A DNA stretch of 5,375 bases from Paracoccaceae bacterium. GTDB lineage: Bacteria; Pseudomonadota; Alphaproteobacteria; Rhodobacterales; Rhodobacteraceae. The translations under genes and the position numbers were made by a program. Within the stretch, counting starts at the first letter, position 1, and the number at the start of each line of letters is the position of its first letter. The stretch lies in contig SKOX01000382.1 in NCBI GenBank assembly GCA_007119835.1, positions 1-5,375 on the forward strand, read 5' to 3'. The notes under the pieces were generated by a model, which worked only from the letters and a program-made list of their open reading frames with translations, ran no database searches and was not told the DNA's origin. This document shows, in pieces, positions 1 to 5,375 of this stretch.

Positions 1-10
1 CCGCGATCAC
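1..10 (-). CDS. Possible start of a further downstream gene (three codons visible)
   Basis: On the minus strand the creatininase-like stop is embedded in GTGA, so a GTG at 10-8 could start another gene by the same four-base overlap seen twice upstream. A G-rich run (GGCGGG) immediately precedes it. Only GTG ATC GCG can be read before the edge. The pattern fits the cluster's habit but could be chance. Confidence 0.25.
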
Positions 11-789
11 CCCGCCGGCGCAAACCCCTCGAGCGGCAGCGCCGCCACCTCGCGGGCCAGCGCCAGGAAGCCCGCGGCATACTGCGCCGCCGTCGCCCGC
101 CCCTTCTCGGCGGTCGCGGCCGCGGCATTGCCGACGACGCCCTCGGGGTTGAGGTCCGACGCGATCCAGCCGTAGGCGACCGGCCCGACCGGCGGCACCG
201 GCGCAGCCTCGGCGCTCGAGCGGAAGTCGCGCGCCCGGCCCATGTCGACGAGATCCGGCCGGAAGGCCAGCATCAGCGAGGTCTCGATGTCGCCGCCATG
301 GATGCCGTAGCGGCTCTCCTCGGGCGGGAAGAGGCCCTCGGGCTGGCCGAAGGCGCCCCACTGCGCCTTGACCGCCAGCATCCCGGCCCGAACCCTGAGC
401 TCGCGCGCGAGGATCGAGACGAGGTCGAGATTGCCGCCGTGGCTGTTGATGAGGATGATCTTCCGCAGGCCAGCCCGCGCCACCGACAGCCCGATCTCGG
501 TCCAGGCCCGGAGCGCGGTCTCCGCCGACAGCGACAGCGTCCCCGAAGCCCAGAGATGCTCGTTCGACTTGCCCACCGCCTGCACCGGCAGGATCATGAG
601 GTCGAGGTCGTCCGGGCAGGCGCGGCGCACCTCGGCGAGCATGCCTTCCGCGATGTGGGTGTCGACGCCGACCGGCAGGTGCGGCCCGTGCTGCTCGACC
701 GCCGCCGTCGGCAGCACCGCGACGGTGCGGGCCGGGTCCATCGCGGCGAAGGCGCGCGCGGGGTGGTCCATCCAGTCGAGGCGTCGCAT
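7..789 (-). CDS. Creatininase-family amidohydrolase
   Basis: Cytosolic metal-dependent amide or C-N hydrolase of 260 residues, the normal length for the creatininase fold. Metal-binding motifs are visible in order: E32 and H34 in VEQHGPHLP, D43 in VDTH, H117 in NSHGGN, then H164 and E169 in HGGDIETS. W144 in QWGAFG sits where active-site tryptophans occur in creatininase. The family includes creatinine amidohydrolase, the riboflavin/F420-pathway deformylase ArfB and mycofactocin MftE, so family membership alone does not give the substrate. The glutamate of creatininase's HYEN motif is Gly here (HGGN), which argues against true creatinine hydrolysis. The start at 789 is supported by GGAAGGA six bases upstream. 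The frame stays open to 1275, but that part lies over the preceding gene and has no family match. It is the last complete gene of the set and probably opens a ring or cleaves an amide late in the pathway (inference). Confidence 0.92.
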   Translation of the reverse strand: MRRLDWMDHPARAFAAMDPARTVAVLPTAAVEQHGPHLPVGVDTHIAEGMLAEVRRACPDDLDLMILPVQAVGKSNEHLWASGTLSLSAETALRAWTEIGLSVARAGLRKIILINSHGGNLDLVSILARELRVRAGMLAVKAQWGAFGQPEGLFPPEESRYGIHGGDIETSLMLAFRPDLVDMGRARDFRSSAEAAPVPPVGPVAYGWIASDLNPEGVVGNAAAATAEKGRATAAQYAAGFLALAREVAALPLEGFAPAG

Positions 790-795
790 TCGGCG

Positions 796-802
796 TCCTT
801 CC
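796..802 (-). promoter_or_regulatory. Ribosome binding site of the creatininase-like gene
   Basis: GGAAGGA on the minus strand, six bases before the ATG at 789 and within the 14-base gap after the second reductase (its first base is the second after that stop). It is the best-placed Shine-Dalgarno sequence in the window, and it decides the start against a 162-residue longer open frame. Confidence 0.8.
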
Positions 803-803
803 G

Positions 804-1430
804 TCAGGCCGGCATCGGCCGCAGCACCGGGCGGCCGCCGGCGAGCCGCGTCACCGCCCGCCCGACCCGGCTGAGGTGCCGCGCACGGCTCTCGGGGGTC
901 GAGCTGTCCATCAGGTAATGCGCCACGAACGCCGTCCGGCAGCGCGGCGCGCAGAGCAGGCGCACGCCGCGCAGCAGCGTCCGCCTGCCCGGCGCGCCGA
1001 CGACCCAGGTGAGCCACCGGCTCGCGCCGCAGGTGGTGAAGACCGCGAGCCGCGTGACGTGGGTCAGCCCCGGCCGGATCGTCTCGCCGGGGCCGTCCGG
1101 CATTCCGAAGGCGACGCCCGGCAGCATAACCCGGTCGAGCCAGCCCTTCAGCACCGCCGGCAGGCCGTACCACCAGGTCGGGTAGACGAAGACCAGCGTG
1201 TCGCACCAGGCGAGGTCCGCGATGTCGCGCGCCACCGCCGAGCGGTCCGCCGCGATGTCGGCATAGTCGCGCCACTCGCGCGCGCCCAGCGCCGCCTCGA
1301 AGCCCTCGCGGTAGAGGTCGCGCAGCCGCACCTCCGCCCCCGAGGCCTCGAGCCGCTCGATCACCGTGTCGCGCACCGCCGCCGTGAAGCTCGCCGGCTC
1401 CGGGTGGCAGTAGAGCACCAGCGCCCGCAT
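804..1430 (-). CDS. Flavodoxin-fold NAD(P)H oxidoreductase, NQO1/MdaB/KefF family (second copy)
   Basis: Second member of the same family, 208 residues, clearly homologous along its length to the preceding gene but well diverged. The flavin loop is ALVLYCHPEPASF (3-15). The core YPTWWYGLPAVLKGWLDRV (83-101) has the tryptophan pair common in MdaB/KefF-type enzymes. LPGVAF follows at 103-108 and TTCGAS at 132-137. The C-terminal part carries an extra basic tail relative to the first copy. The start at 1430 is chosen because it begins exactly where the family begins and makes TGAAATG with the upstream stop. An in-frame ATG at 1466 would add 12 residues overlapping the upstream gene with no family match. 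No strong ribosome site is seen, so translation probably depends on coupling. The tandem pair may act as a heterodimer (the family is dimeric) or on successive intermediates. Confidence 0.92.
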   Translation of the reverse strand: MRALVLYCHPEPASFTAAVRDTVIERLEASGAEVRLRDLYREGFEAALGAREWRDYADIAADRSAVARDIADLAWCDTLVFVYPTWWYGLPAVLKGWLDRVMLPGVAFGMPDGPGETIRPGLTHVTRLAVFTTCGASRWLTWVVGAPGRRTLLRGVRLLCAPRCRTAFVAHYLMDSSTPESRARHLSRVGRAVTRLAGGRPVLRPMPA

Positions 1431-1431
1431 T

Positions 1432-2013
1432 TCAGAGCGCCGCCATCTCGGCCCGCACCCGGCCAAGGAAGGCCTCCCGCCGCGCGTCCGTCGCCCGGTT
1501 CATGTCGTAGAGCGCGAGGTAGCGCAGCCGCTCGGGCCGCGTGACGTGCCAGACCGCCCGCGTCACGATCCGCCGCGGCGGGTCGCCGGCGAGCATCGCC
1601 CGCAGCCGCGTGCCGCCATAGGTCGTGACCGCAGCGAGGCGGCGGATCTGCGTCAGGTTCGGCCGCACGCGCCCCGCCTCGAGCCGGAAGGAGACCCCGG
1701 GCAGGAAGACCCGGTCGAAGAAGCCCTTGAGGATCGCCGGAAAGCCGAAGTTCCACACCGGAAAGACCAGGACGAGCGCCTCGGCCGCCCGCAGCCGCTC
1801 GACGTAAGGCAGCACCGGCCGCGTGTTCGCCGCGACGTCGTGGTAGCCGCGCCGCTCCTCGGCGGTCAGCACCGGGCTGAAGCCCTCGGCGTTGAGGTCG
1901 CAGTCGTCCACCTCCCAGCCGCGCCCGCGCAGCGCCTCCACCACCGCCCGGTGCAGCGCCGCCGAGAAGCTCTCCGGGCAGGGATGGGCGAAGAGCACCA
2001 GCGCCCGGGTCAT
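1432..2013 (-). CDS. Flavodoxin-fold NAD(P)H oxidoreductase, NQO1/MdaB/KefF family (first copy)
   Basis: Cytosolic FMN- or FAD-dependent NAD(P)H oxidoreductase of 193 residues (Flavodoxin_2 fold). Such enzymes carry out two-electron reduction of quinones or other electrophilic aromatic or azo-type compounds. The N-terminal beta strand and flavin-phosphate loop are clear: ALVLFAHPCPESF at residues 4-16. The family core FPVWNFGFPAILKGFFDRV spans 84-102, followed by LPGVSF (104-109), and the flavin-contacting TTYGG lies at 130-134. The start at the ATG fits the family N-terminus exactly, although no good ribosome site is visible before it. It is the first gene after the 136-base gap and its stop is one base from the next start. 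It differs from its paralog in having Asn88 where the next gene has the more usual second Trp (WW). The reductant's natural substrate cannot be read from sequence. Confidence 0.92.
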   Translation of the reverse strand: MTRALVLFAHPCPESFSAALHRAVVEALRGRGWEVDDCDLNAEGFSPVLTAEERRGYHDVAANTRPVLPYVERLRAAEALVLVFPVWNFGFPAILKGFFDRVFLPGVSFRLEAGRVRPNLTQIRRLAAVTTYGGTRLRAMLAGDPPRRIVTRAVWHVTRPERLRYLALYDMNRATDARREAFLGRVRAEMAAL

Positions 2014-2079
2014 CCGAGCCGCACGCCCCGCCCGCGCTGCCGCCGACCGCTCTCCGTCCGATTAGCGGCCACGACACTG

Positions 2080-2089
2080 TTGCCTGCAA
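2080..2089. promoter_or_regulatory. Short palindrome TTGCCTGCAA, possible operator
   Basis: TTGC-CT-GCAA is a perfect inverted repeat of four bases per arm with a two-base centre. It lies in the AT-richer part of the gap and overlaps the weak -35-like hexamer on the minus strand. Adjacent GTTG (2079-2082) and CAAC (2091-2094) give a second, looser inverted pair. Size and position would suit a dimeric repressor, but it is short, and no regulator gene is in view to link it to a family. Confidence 0.22.
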
Positions 2090-2105
2090 TCAACACCCTG
2101 GCCGC

Positions 2106-2123
2106 ACGTCCACGGCTGGACAT
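2106..2123 (-). other. Small inverted repeat / RNA hairpin in the intergenic gap
   Basis: Read on the minus strand, ATGTCCA-GCCG-TGGACGT forms a seven-pair stem (one G-U pair if RNA) around a four-base loop. The inner five pairs, GTCCA/TGGAC, are perfect. It begins 26 bases after the oxidase stop. No run of T follows, so it is not a classical intrinsic terminator. It could stabilise the 3' end of the upstream message, mark processing, or be chance in GC-rich DNA. Confidence 0.4.
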
Positions 2124-2149
2124 CCCGGCCCGCTCACATCCACGGGGCA

Positions 2150-3547
2150 TCATTCCGCCGCCTTCATGCCCCCGTAGCTGTACATCCGCTCGTAGCCCCA
2201 GTGCGGGTCTTCCCAGGCGATCATCTTGCCCGGGTTGAGCAGCCCCTTCGGGTCGGCCTCCCGCTTGAAGGCGAGCTGGCGCGCATCCACCGTCTGCCGC
2301 CCCCCCTCCTCGAGCGTGAAGCGGTGCGGGTTGAAGATCATGCAGCCGAGCTCCTCGTGGAGCCGCACGATCTCGTCGAGCCGCGCCTCGTCGGTGAACT
2401 TCACGATCGGCAGGCCCGCGAACATCGCGCGGCCGTTCTCCCGGATCACCTCGAGATGCTGCAGCACCTCGGCCCCGAAGGTCTCCCGCACCCGCGCCAC
2501 CTTCGCCATGTGGTCGGGGTAGGCGTAGCGGACCTGCAGGTAGGTGATGCTCGGATCGACCTTCAGCGCCCTGAGCGTCGTGTGGTTCCAGCCATACTCG
2601 AAGACCGGCCCCGGGTCGCGCTCCCAGGCGCTCTCGTCCGACCGGTAGATCACCCGCGCCGCCTTCCGCCGCGCCGTGAAGGTCCGGAACCCGTCCATCG
2701 CGTGCGGCGCCACCATCAGCGCGACCAGGTGGTCGCCCGCCCCGACATGCGGCTTCACCCGCAGGAAGTAGTCGTGCGCGATCGGCGCCTCGAAGACGGC
2801 GGAGAGCTTGATCAGGATCCCGTCCTCGTTGGCGATGTCGAGGGCATAGGCCGCGGCATCCTCGAACCGGTCGAAGGCGACGAACAGCCCGATCCAGTCG
2901 TAGGCCGGCGCGAGCGGCATCTCGACCTCGGTGATGATCCCGTTCGTGCCGTAGGCGTGGCTGACGCGGGCAAGCTCCTCGCCGCGGAACTCGAGGACCC
3001 GCGGCTCGGGCTCCATGGTCACGACCCGGAGCCGGATGATGTTGCCGATGTCGCGCAGGCTCCCCCAGCGCACCGAGCCGACCCCGCCCGAGCCGCCGGC
3101 GATGAACCCGCCGATCGTCGCCGTGGCCCAGGTCGACGAGAACATCCGGATCTCCTGGCCCGAATGCGCCCTGCAGGCGGCGTCGAGGTCCTTGAGCAGG
3201 CAGCCCGGCTCGACGATCACCCGCCCGGGATGGACCGCCTTCACGGCGGCCATGTTCTTCATGTGCAGGATGCAGCCGCCCGCCATCGGCATCGCCTGGC
3301 CGTAATTGCCGGTGCCGGCACCGCGGGTCGTCACCGGGACATCGTGGGCGTAGCAGACGCGCAGGACCTCGATCACCTCGGCCTCGCTGCGCGGCGCCAC
3401 CACGAAGTCGCCGCTGAGATGCTCCATCCGCGCCTTCAGCACCGGCGAGTACCAGAAGAAATCCCGGCTCTTGGCCCTGACCGACACCGGATTGTCGTCG
3501 ATCTCGAGATGCGCAAGCGCGGCCCTGGCGGCGGCGATGTCGGTCAT
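2150..3547 (-). CDS. FAD-linked oxidase, GlcD/VAO (PCMH) type
   Basis: Soluble flavoenzyme of 465 residues that oxidises a small molecule, probably a hydroxy acid or alcohol or amine-like intermediate. The PCMH-type FAD-binding domain (FAD_binding_4) spans about residues 46-215. It shows the pyrophosphate loop RGAGTGNYGQ (75-84), the glycine-rich segment IGGFIAGGSGGVGS (145-158) and TNGIITEVEMPLAP (201-214). The C-terminal signature LAFKREADPKGLLNPGKM (425-442) is the family ending seen in glycolate oxidase GlcD and D-lactate dehydrogenases. No histidine or cysteine is seen at the usual covalent-flavin loop, so FAD is probably non-covalent (inference). There is no GlcE/GlcF partner or iron-sulfur motif in the window, so its electron acceptor is unclear. 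The ATG start overlaps the amidohydrolase stop (ATGA) and has a good GGAGAGG ribosome site. Family assignment is strong; the substrate is not identifiable. Confidence 0.93.
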   Translation of the reverse strand: MTDIAAARAALAHLEIDDNPVSVRAKSRDFFWYSPVLKARMEHLSGDFVVAPRSEAEVIEVLRVCYAHDVPVTTRGAGTGNYGQAMPMAGGCILHMKNMAAVKAVHPGRVIVEPGCLLKDLDAACRAHSGQEIRMFSSTWATATIGGFIAGGSGGVGSVRWGSLRDIGNIIRLRVVTMEPEPRVLEFRGEELARVSHAYGTNGIITEVEMPLAPAYDWIGLFVAFDRFEDAAAYALDIANEDGILIKLSAVFEAPIAHDYFLRVKPHVGAGDHLVALMVAPHAMDGFRTFTARRKAARVIYRSDESAWERDPGPVFEYGWNHTTLRALKVDPSITYLQVRYAYPDHMAKVARVRETFGAEVLQHLEVIRENGRAMFAGLPIVKFTDEARLDEIVRLHEELGCMIFNPHRFTLEEGGRQTVDARQLAFKREADPKGLLNPGKMIAWEDPHWGYERMYSYGGMKAAE

Positions 3548-4821
3548 GTCCTCTCCATCAGGTGGTCAAGCTCGGCATAGTCCGGCAGCCGCCGGTCGAT
3601 GGCGCGGCCTTGGCGGAGCACGATCCGGTCCGCCTGCGGCCGGGCGAAGAGCTCGGTCCAGCTCCGCGCCCGGAAGATCACGAGATCGGCCGGCGCGCCG
3701 GGGGCGAGCGAGGGCAGCGGAAAGCCGCAGGCCTGGGCCGGCATGGCGAAAAAGGCCTGCACCCAGTCGGCCTCGGCATGGTCGAGATGGGCGATCCGCG
3801 TCGCCTCCCGCATCACCTCGAGCATGTCGAGATCGCCGTAGGCGTAGAACGGGTCGCGGGTGTTGTCCGAGGCGAAGGCGACCGGGATGCCGCGCGCCTT
3901 CATCTCGTGGACGAGCGTCACCCCGCGCCAGCGCGGCGTCCGCCCGCCCTGCCGGTCCTGCAGGTAGAGGTTGCACATCGGCAGCGACACGACCGAGAGC
4001 CCGGCGCGCTCCACGAGATCGAGCGTCGCCAGCGCGTCGGCCTCCGGCTGGACGGCGAGGCTGCAGCAATGCCCGACCGTCACCGGCGCGTCGAACCCGG
4101 TCTCGATCACGACCTCGGCGATGGCGCGCAGGGTCGCGGCCGCGGGGTCGTTGGTCTCGTCCGCATGGAAATCCGCCGCGAGGCCGCGCTCGGCGGCCAG
4201 GCGGAAGAAGGCCCGGAGCCGGTCCTTGAGGTCGGGCATCGGGTAGGCGACGGCGCCGAGAACGCCGCCCGCCTCCGCCACGATGTCGGCGGTGCGCCGG
4301 AACGGCCCTTCCGCCTCGACCCGGTCGATGGCGACGAGGCAGCAGCCCTGCAGATCGATCCTGTCGGCCCATTCGGCGCGCAGCTCGCGGAACACCGGGA
4401 AGGTGATGGCGTCCTGCGGCGGCAGGCTGTCGAGATGGGTGCGGATCGCCCGCGTCCCGTGCGCGAAGGCGCAGCGCAGGCCGAACTCCATCCGCGCCCG
4501 CACGTCCTCGGCCGACCAGTGCGCCGCCCTGTCGGCGGCCACCGTCTCGAGCGCGCCCATGAAGCTGCCGTCCGGGTTGGCCGCCCGCGGCCAGATGTGG
4601 CCCTTGTCGAGATGGACGTGCATGTCGACGAAGGCCGGCAGCGCCATCGCGCCCTTCATGTCGACCGAGACCGCCCCCGGCGCGTCCTCGACGATCCGCC
4701 CGTCGGCGAGCGTCAGCGCCGTGCGCACCAGATCGCCCGCCTCGCCGACGAGGCAGCCCGGCACCGTGAGGTTCCGAAGCCGCAGCGCCGGCGCCTCCGG
4801 CAATGTCCTGAAGTCCATCAT
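3544..4821 (-). CDS. Cytosine-deaminase-like metal-dependent amidohydrolase
   Basis: Cytosolic amidohydrolase-superfamily enzyme of 425 residues, about the length of E. coli CodA. It probably deaminates or hydrolyses a small N-heterocycle. A TIM-barrel core follows a short N-terminal beta domain. Metal and catalytic residues are visible: H68 and H70 in MHVHLDKGH, H219 and E222 in HADET, H251 in GHCCS, and D319 in SDNTRDP. Their order and spacing match CodA His61, His63, His214, Glu217, His246 and Asp313. The start is set at the ATG forming an ATGA overlap with the permease stop. A second ATG directly follows at 4818, and GGGAAG at 4828-4823 is better spaced for it, so the true start may be one codon later. 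An ATG at 4851 would overlap the permease by 34 bases and adds an unconserved-looking tail. The stop overlaps the oxidase start. Residues near the CodA substrate pocket differ, so cytosine may not be the substrate. Confidence 0.9.
   Translation of the reverse strand: MMDFRTLPEAPALRLRNLTVPGCLVGEAGDLVRTALTLADGRIVEDAPGAVSVDMKGAMALPAFVDMHVHLDKGHIWPRAANPDGSFMGALETVAADRAAHWSAEDVRARMEFGLRCAFAHGTRAIRTHLDSLPPQDAITFPVFRELRAEWADRIDLQGCCLVAIDRVEAEGPFRRTADIVAEAGGVLGAVAYPMPDLKDRLRAFFRLAAERGLAADFHADETNDPAAATLRAIAEVVIETGFDAPVTVGHCCSLAVQPEADALATLDLVERAGLSVVSLPMCNLYLQDRQGGRTPRWRGVTLVHEMKARGIPVAFASDNTRDPFYAYGDLDMLEVMREATRIAHLDHAEADWVQAFFAMPAQACGFPLPSLAPGAPADLVIFRARSWTELFARPQADRIVLRQGRAIDRRLPDYAELDHLMERT
3550..3556 (-). 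promoter_or_regulatory. Ribosome binding site of the FAD-linked oxidase
   Basis: GGAGAGG on the minus strand, with the GGAG core five bases before the ATG at 3547. It lies inside the last codons of the amidohydrolase, so the oxidase has its own strong site as well as stop-start coupling. It supports the chosen start. Confidence 0.75.
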
Positions 4822-5375
4822 GCTTCCCGCTTGATCGCGCTCTCGTGCCACTTTCTCAGCAGCATGTGGCTCAGGAAGGAAAGCCCCGCGAAGATCACTA
4901 CCCCGGTCAGCGCGATCAGGATGAGGGCCGCGAACATGCGGGGAATGTTGAGCCGGTAGCCCGCCTCCAGGATGCGGAAGGCGAGGCCCGACCCGATCCC
5001 GCCGGTGCCCGCGACATACTCCGCCACCACCGCCCCGATCAGCGCGAGCCCACCCGCGATCCTGAGCCCGCCGAGGAAGTAGGGCAGCGCGGTCGGAAGC
5101 TGCAGGAAACGCAGCGTCTGCCAGCGCGAGGCGCCGTAGATCCGGAACAGGTCGCGCAGGTTGTGGTCGGTCGAGTTGAGCCCGAGCGTGGTGTTCGACA
5201 GCACCGGGAAGAACGCGACCAGCCAGGCGCAGATCAGGAGCCCCGCCATCCGGCTGTCGACGTAGATGAAGATCAGCGGCGCGATGGCGACGACCGGCGT
5301 CACCTGCAGGATCACGGCGTAGGGGTAGAACGACATCTCCACCAGCCGCGACTGGGTGAAGAGGATCGCGAGCCC
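4818..5375 (-). CDS. ABC transporter permease, SsuC/TauC/ThiX type (5' end beyond window)
   Basis: Inner-membrane permease of a binding-protein-dependent importer (BPD_transp_1 family). The reading frame is open to the window edge, so 185 C-terminal residues are visible and the N-terminus, with the first membrane segments, is missing. An internal GTG at 5342 is not the real start. Visible hydrophobic stretches lie near residues 18-39, 44-62, 97-122 and 147-173. The cytoplasmic EAA loop that contacts the ATPase is recognisable at about 75-103, with the conserved Gly in IYGASRW and the later QLP. The stretch LQVTPVVAIAPLI is typical of permeases of the taurine/sulfonate and NMT1/THI5 (pyrimidine precursor, riboflavin) importers. 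The ATPase and binding protein are not in the window and probably lie upstream. The stop overlaps the next start (ATGA), linking uptake to the downstream enzymes. Family is secure; substrate is unknown. Confidence 0.93.
   Translation of the reverse strand, partial: GLAILFTQSRLVEMSFYPYAVILQVTPVVAIAPLIFIYVDSRMAGLLICAWLVAFFPVLSNTTLGLNSTDHNLRDLFRIYGASRWQTLRFLQLPTALPYFLGGLRIAGGLALIGAVVAEYVAGTGGIGSGLAFRILEAGYRLNIPRMFAALILIALTGVVIFAGLSFLSHMLLRKWHESAIKREA
4823..4828 (-). promoter_or_regulatory. Ribosome binding site of the amidohydrolase
   Basis: GGGAAG on the minus strand, inside the 3' end of the permease gene. It sits one base before the ATG at 4821 and four before the ATG at 4818. The short spacing favours the second ATG or re-initiation by ribosomes finishing the permease. 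It argues against the far upstream ATG at 4851. Confidence 0.5.

Larger units (their letters stand above)
2014..2149 (-). promoter_or_regulatory. 136-base intergenic region, possible internal promoter or regulatory leader
   Basis: This is the only non-coding gap between genes in the window, lying between the oxidase stop and the first reductase start. The middle part (about 2058-2095) is visibly more AT-rich than its surroundings. A very weak promoter-like pair is present on the minus strand: TTGCAG (2089-2084) and TAATCG (2064-2059) with a 19-base spacer, longer than ideal. No clear Shine-Dalgarno sequence lies just before the ATG at 2013. The nearest G-rich stretch is about 12-20 bases upstream. 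The region could carry a second promoter, a regulator site, or simply be spacer within one long transcript. Nothing here proves a promoter. Confidence 0.3.

Noticed and set aside
790..1275. N-terminal extension of the creatininase-like protein
   Set aside because: It lies wholly over the second reductase in another frame, has an Arg/Ala/Gly-rich sequence, and a strong ribosome site marks the ATG at 789.
1431..1466. Upstream ATG for the second reductase (1466)
   Set aside because: It would add 12 residues overlapping the preceding gene, while the family N-terminus starts precisely at the ATG at 1430.
1361..2089. Alternative minus-strand frame over the first reductase (about 242 codons)
   Set aside because: It is a frame-shifted, Arg/Ala/Gly-rich reading of the real gene at 2013-1432, with no motifs of its own.
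2106..2123. Intrinsic (Rho-independent) terminator after the oxidase
   Set aside because: The hairpin is short and is not followed by a T-rich run on the minus strand, so it is kept only as an inverted repeat.
298..2238. Several plus-strand open frames opposite the reductases and the creatininase-like gene
   Set aside because: All are shadows of minus-strand genes, with Arg/Pro/Ala-rich translations and no family resemblance.
2201..3580. Long plus-strand open frame (about 459 codons) opposite the oxidase gene
   Set aside because: It is antisense to a gene with clear family motifs. Its translation is rich in Arg, His, Pro and Asp with no recognisable domain, as expected when GC-rich coding DNA is read backwards.
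4822..4851. Upstream ATG for the amidohydrolase (4851)
   Set aside because: It would overlap the permease by 34 bases. The stop-overlapping ATG at 4821 fits the pattern of the next junction.
3562..4959. Long plus-strand open frame (about 465 codons) opposite the amidohydrolase
   Set aside because: Same antisense effect of high GC. It has no domain, runs across the boundary between two real genes, and has biased low-complexity composition.

Overview
The window is very GC-rich and almost fully coding. Six genes are visible and all lie on the minus strand, so transcription runs from high to low coordinates. Base composition, codon choice and protein types suggest a high-GC alphaproteobacterium (Rhodobacterales, Rhizobiales or Rhodospirillales type). 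This is an inference from style and has not been tested. No RNA genes, mobile elements, CRISPR arrays or insertion sequences were found, and no gene-free stretch exceeds 300 bases.

In transcription order the genes are: (1) the 3' part of an ABC-importer permease of the SsuC/TauC/ThiX type, cut by the window edge (5375-4818); (2) a cytosine-deaminase-like metal-dependent amidohydrolase (4821-3544); (3) a soluble FAD-linked oxidase of the GlcD/VAO type (3547-2150); (4) a 136-base gap, the only real intergenic region, with a small hairpin and a short palindrome; (5) a flavodoxin-fold NAD(P)H oxidoreductase (2013-1432); (6) a second, paralogous one (1430-804); (7) a creatininase-family amidohydrolase (789-7). 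A further gene may begin at the left edge with a GTG overlapping the last stop codon.

Coupling is tight. Permease/amidohydrolase and amidohydrolase/oxidase share ATGA stop-start overlaps, the two reductases are separated by one base, and the creatininase-like gene follows after 14 bases with a strong ribosome binding site. Genes 1-3 clearly form one transcript. Genes 5-7 form another, or a continuation of the same one through the gap.

Taken together, the set looks like an uptake-and-catabolism (or salvage) module for a small nitrogen-containing, probably heterocyclic, compound. The importer would bring it in, the amidohydrolase would deaminate or hydrolyse it, the FAD oxidase and the two flavin/quinone-type reductases would do redox steps, and the creatininase-like enzyme would open a cyclic amide or cleave a C-N bond. 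The substrate cannot be read from the sequence. Both hydrolases keep the metal-binding core of their families but differ at positions tied to the namesake substrates, so neither 'cytosine deaminase' nor 'creatininase' should be taken literally.
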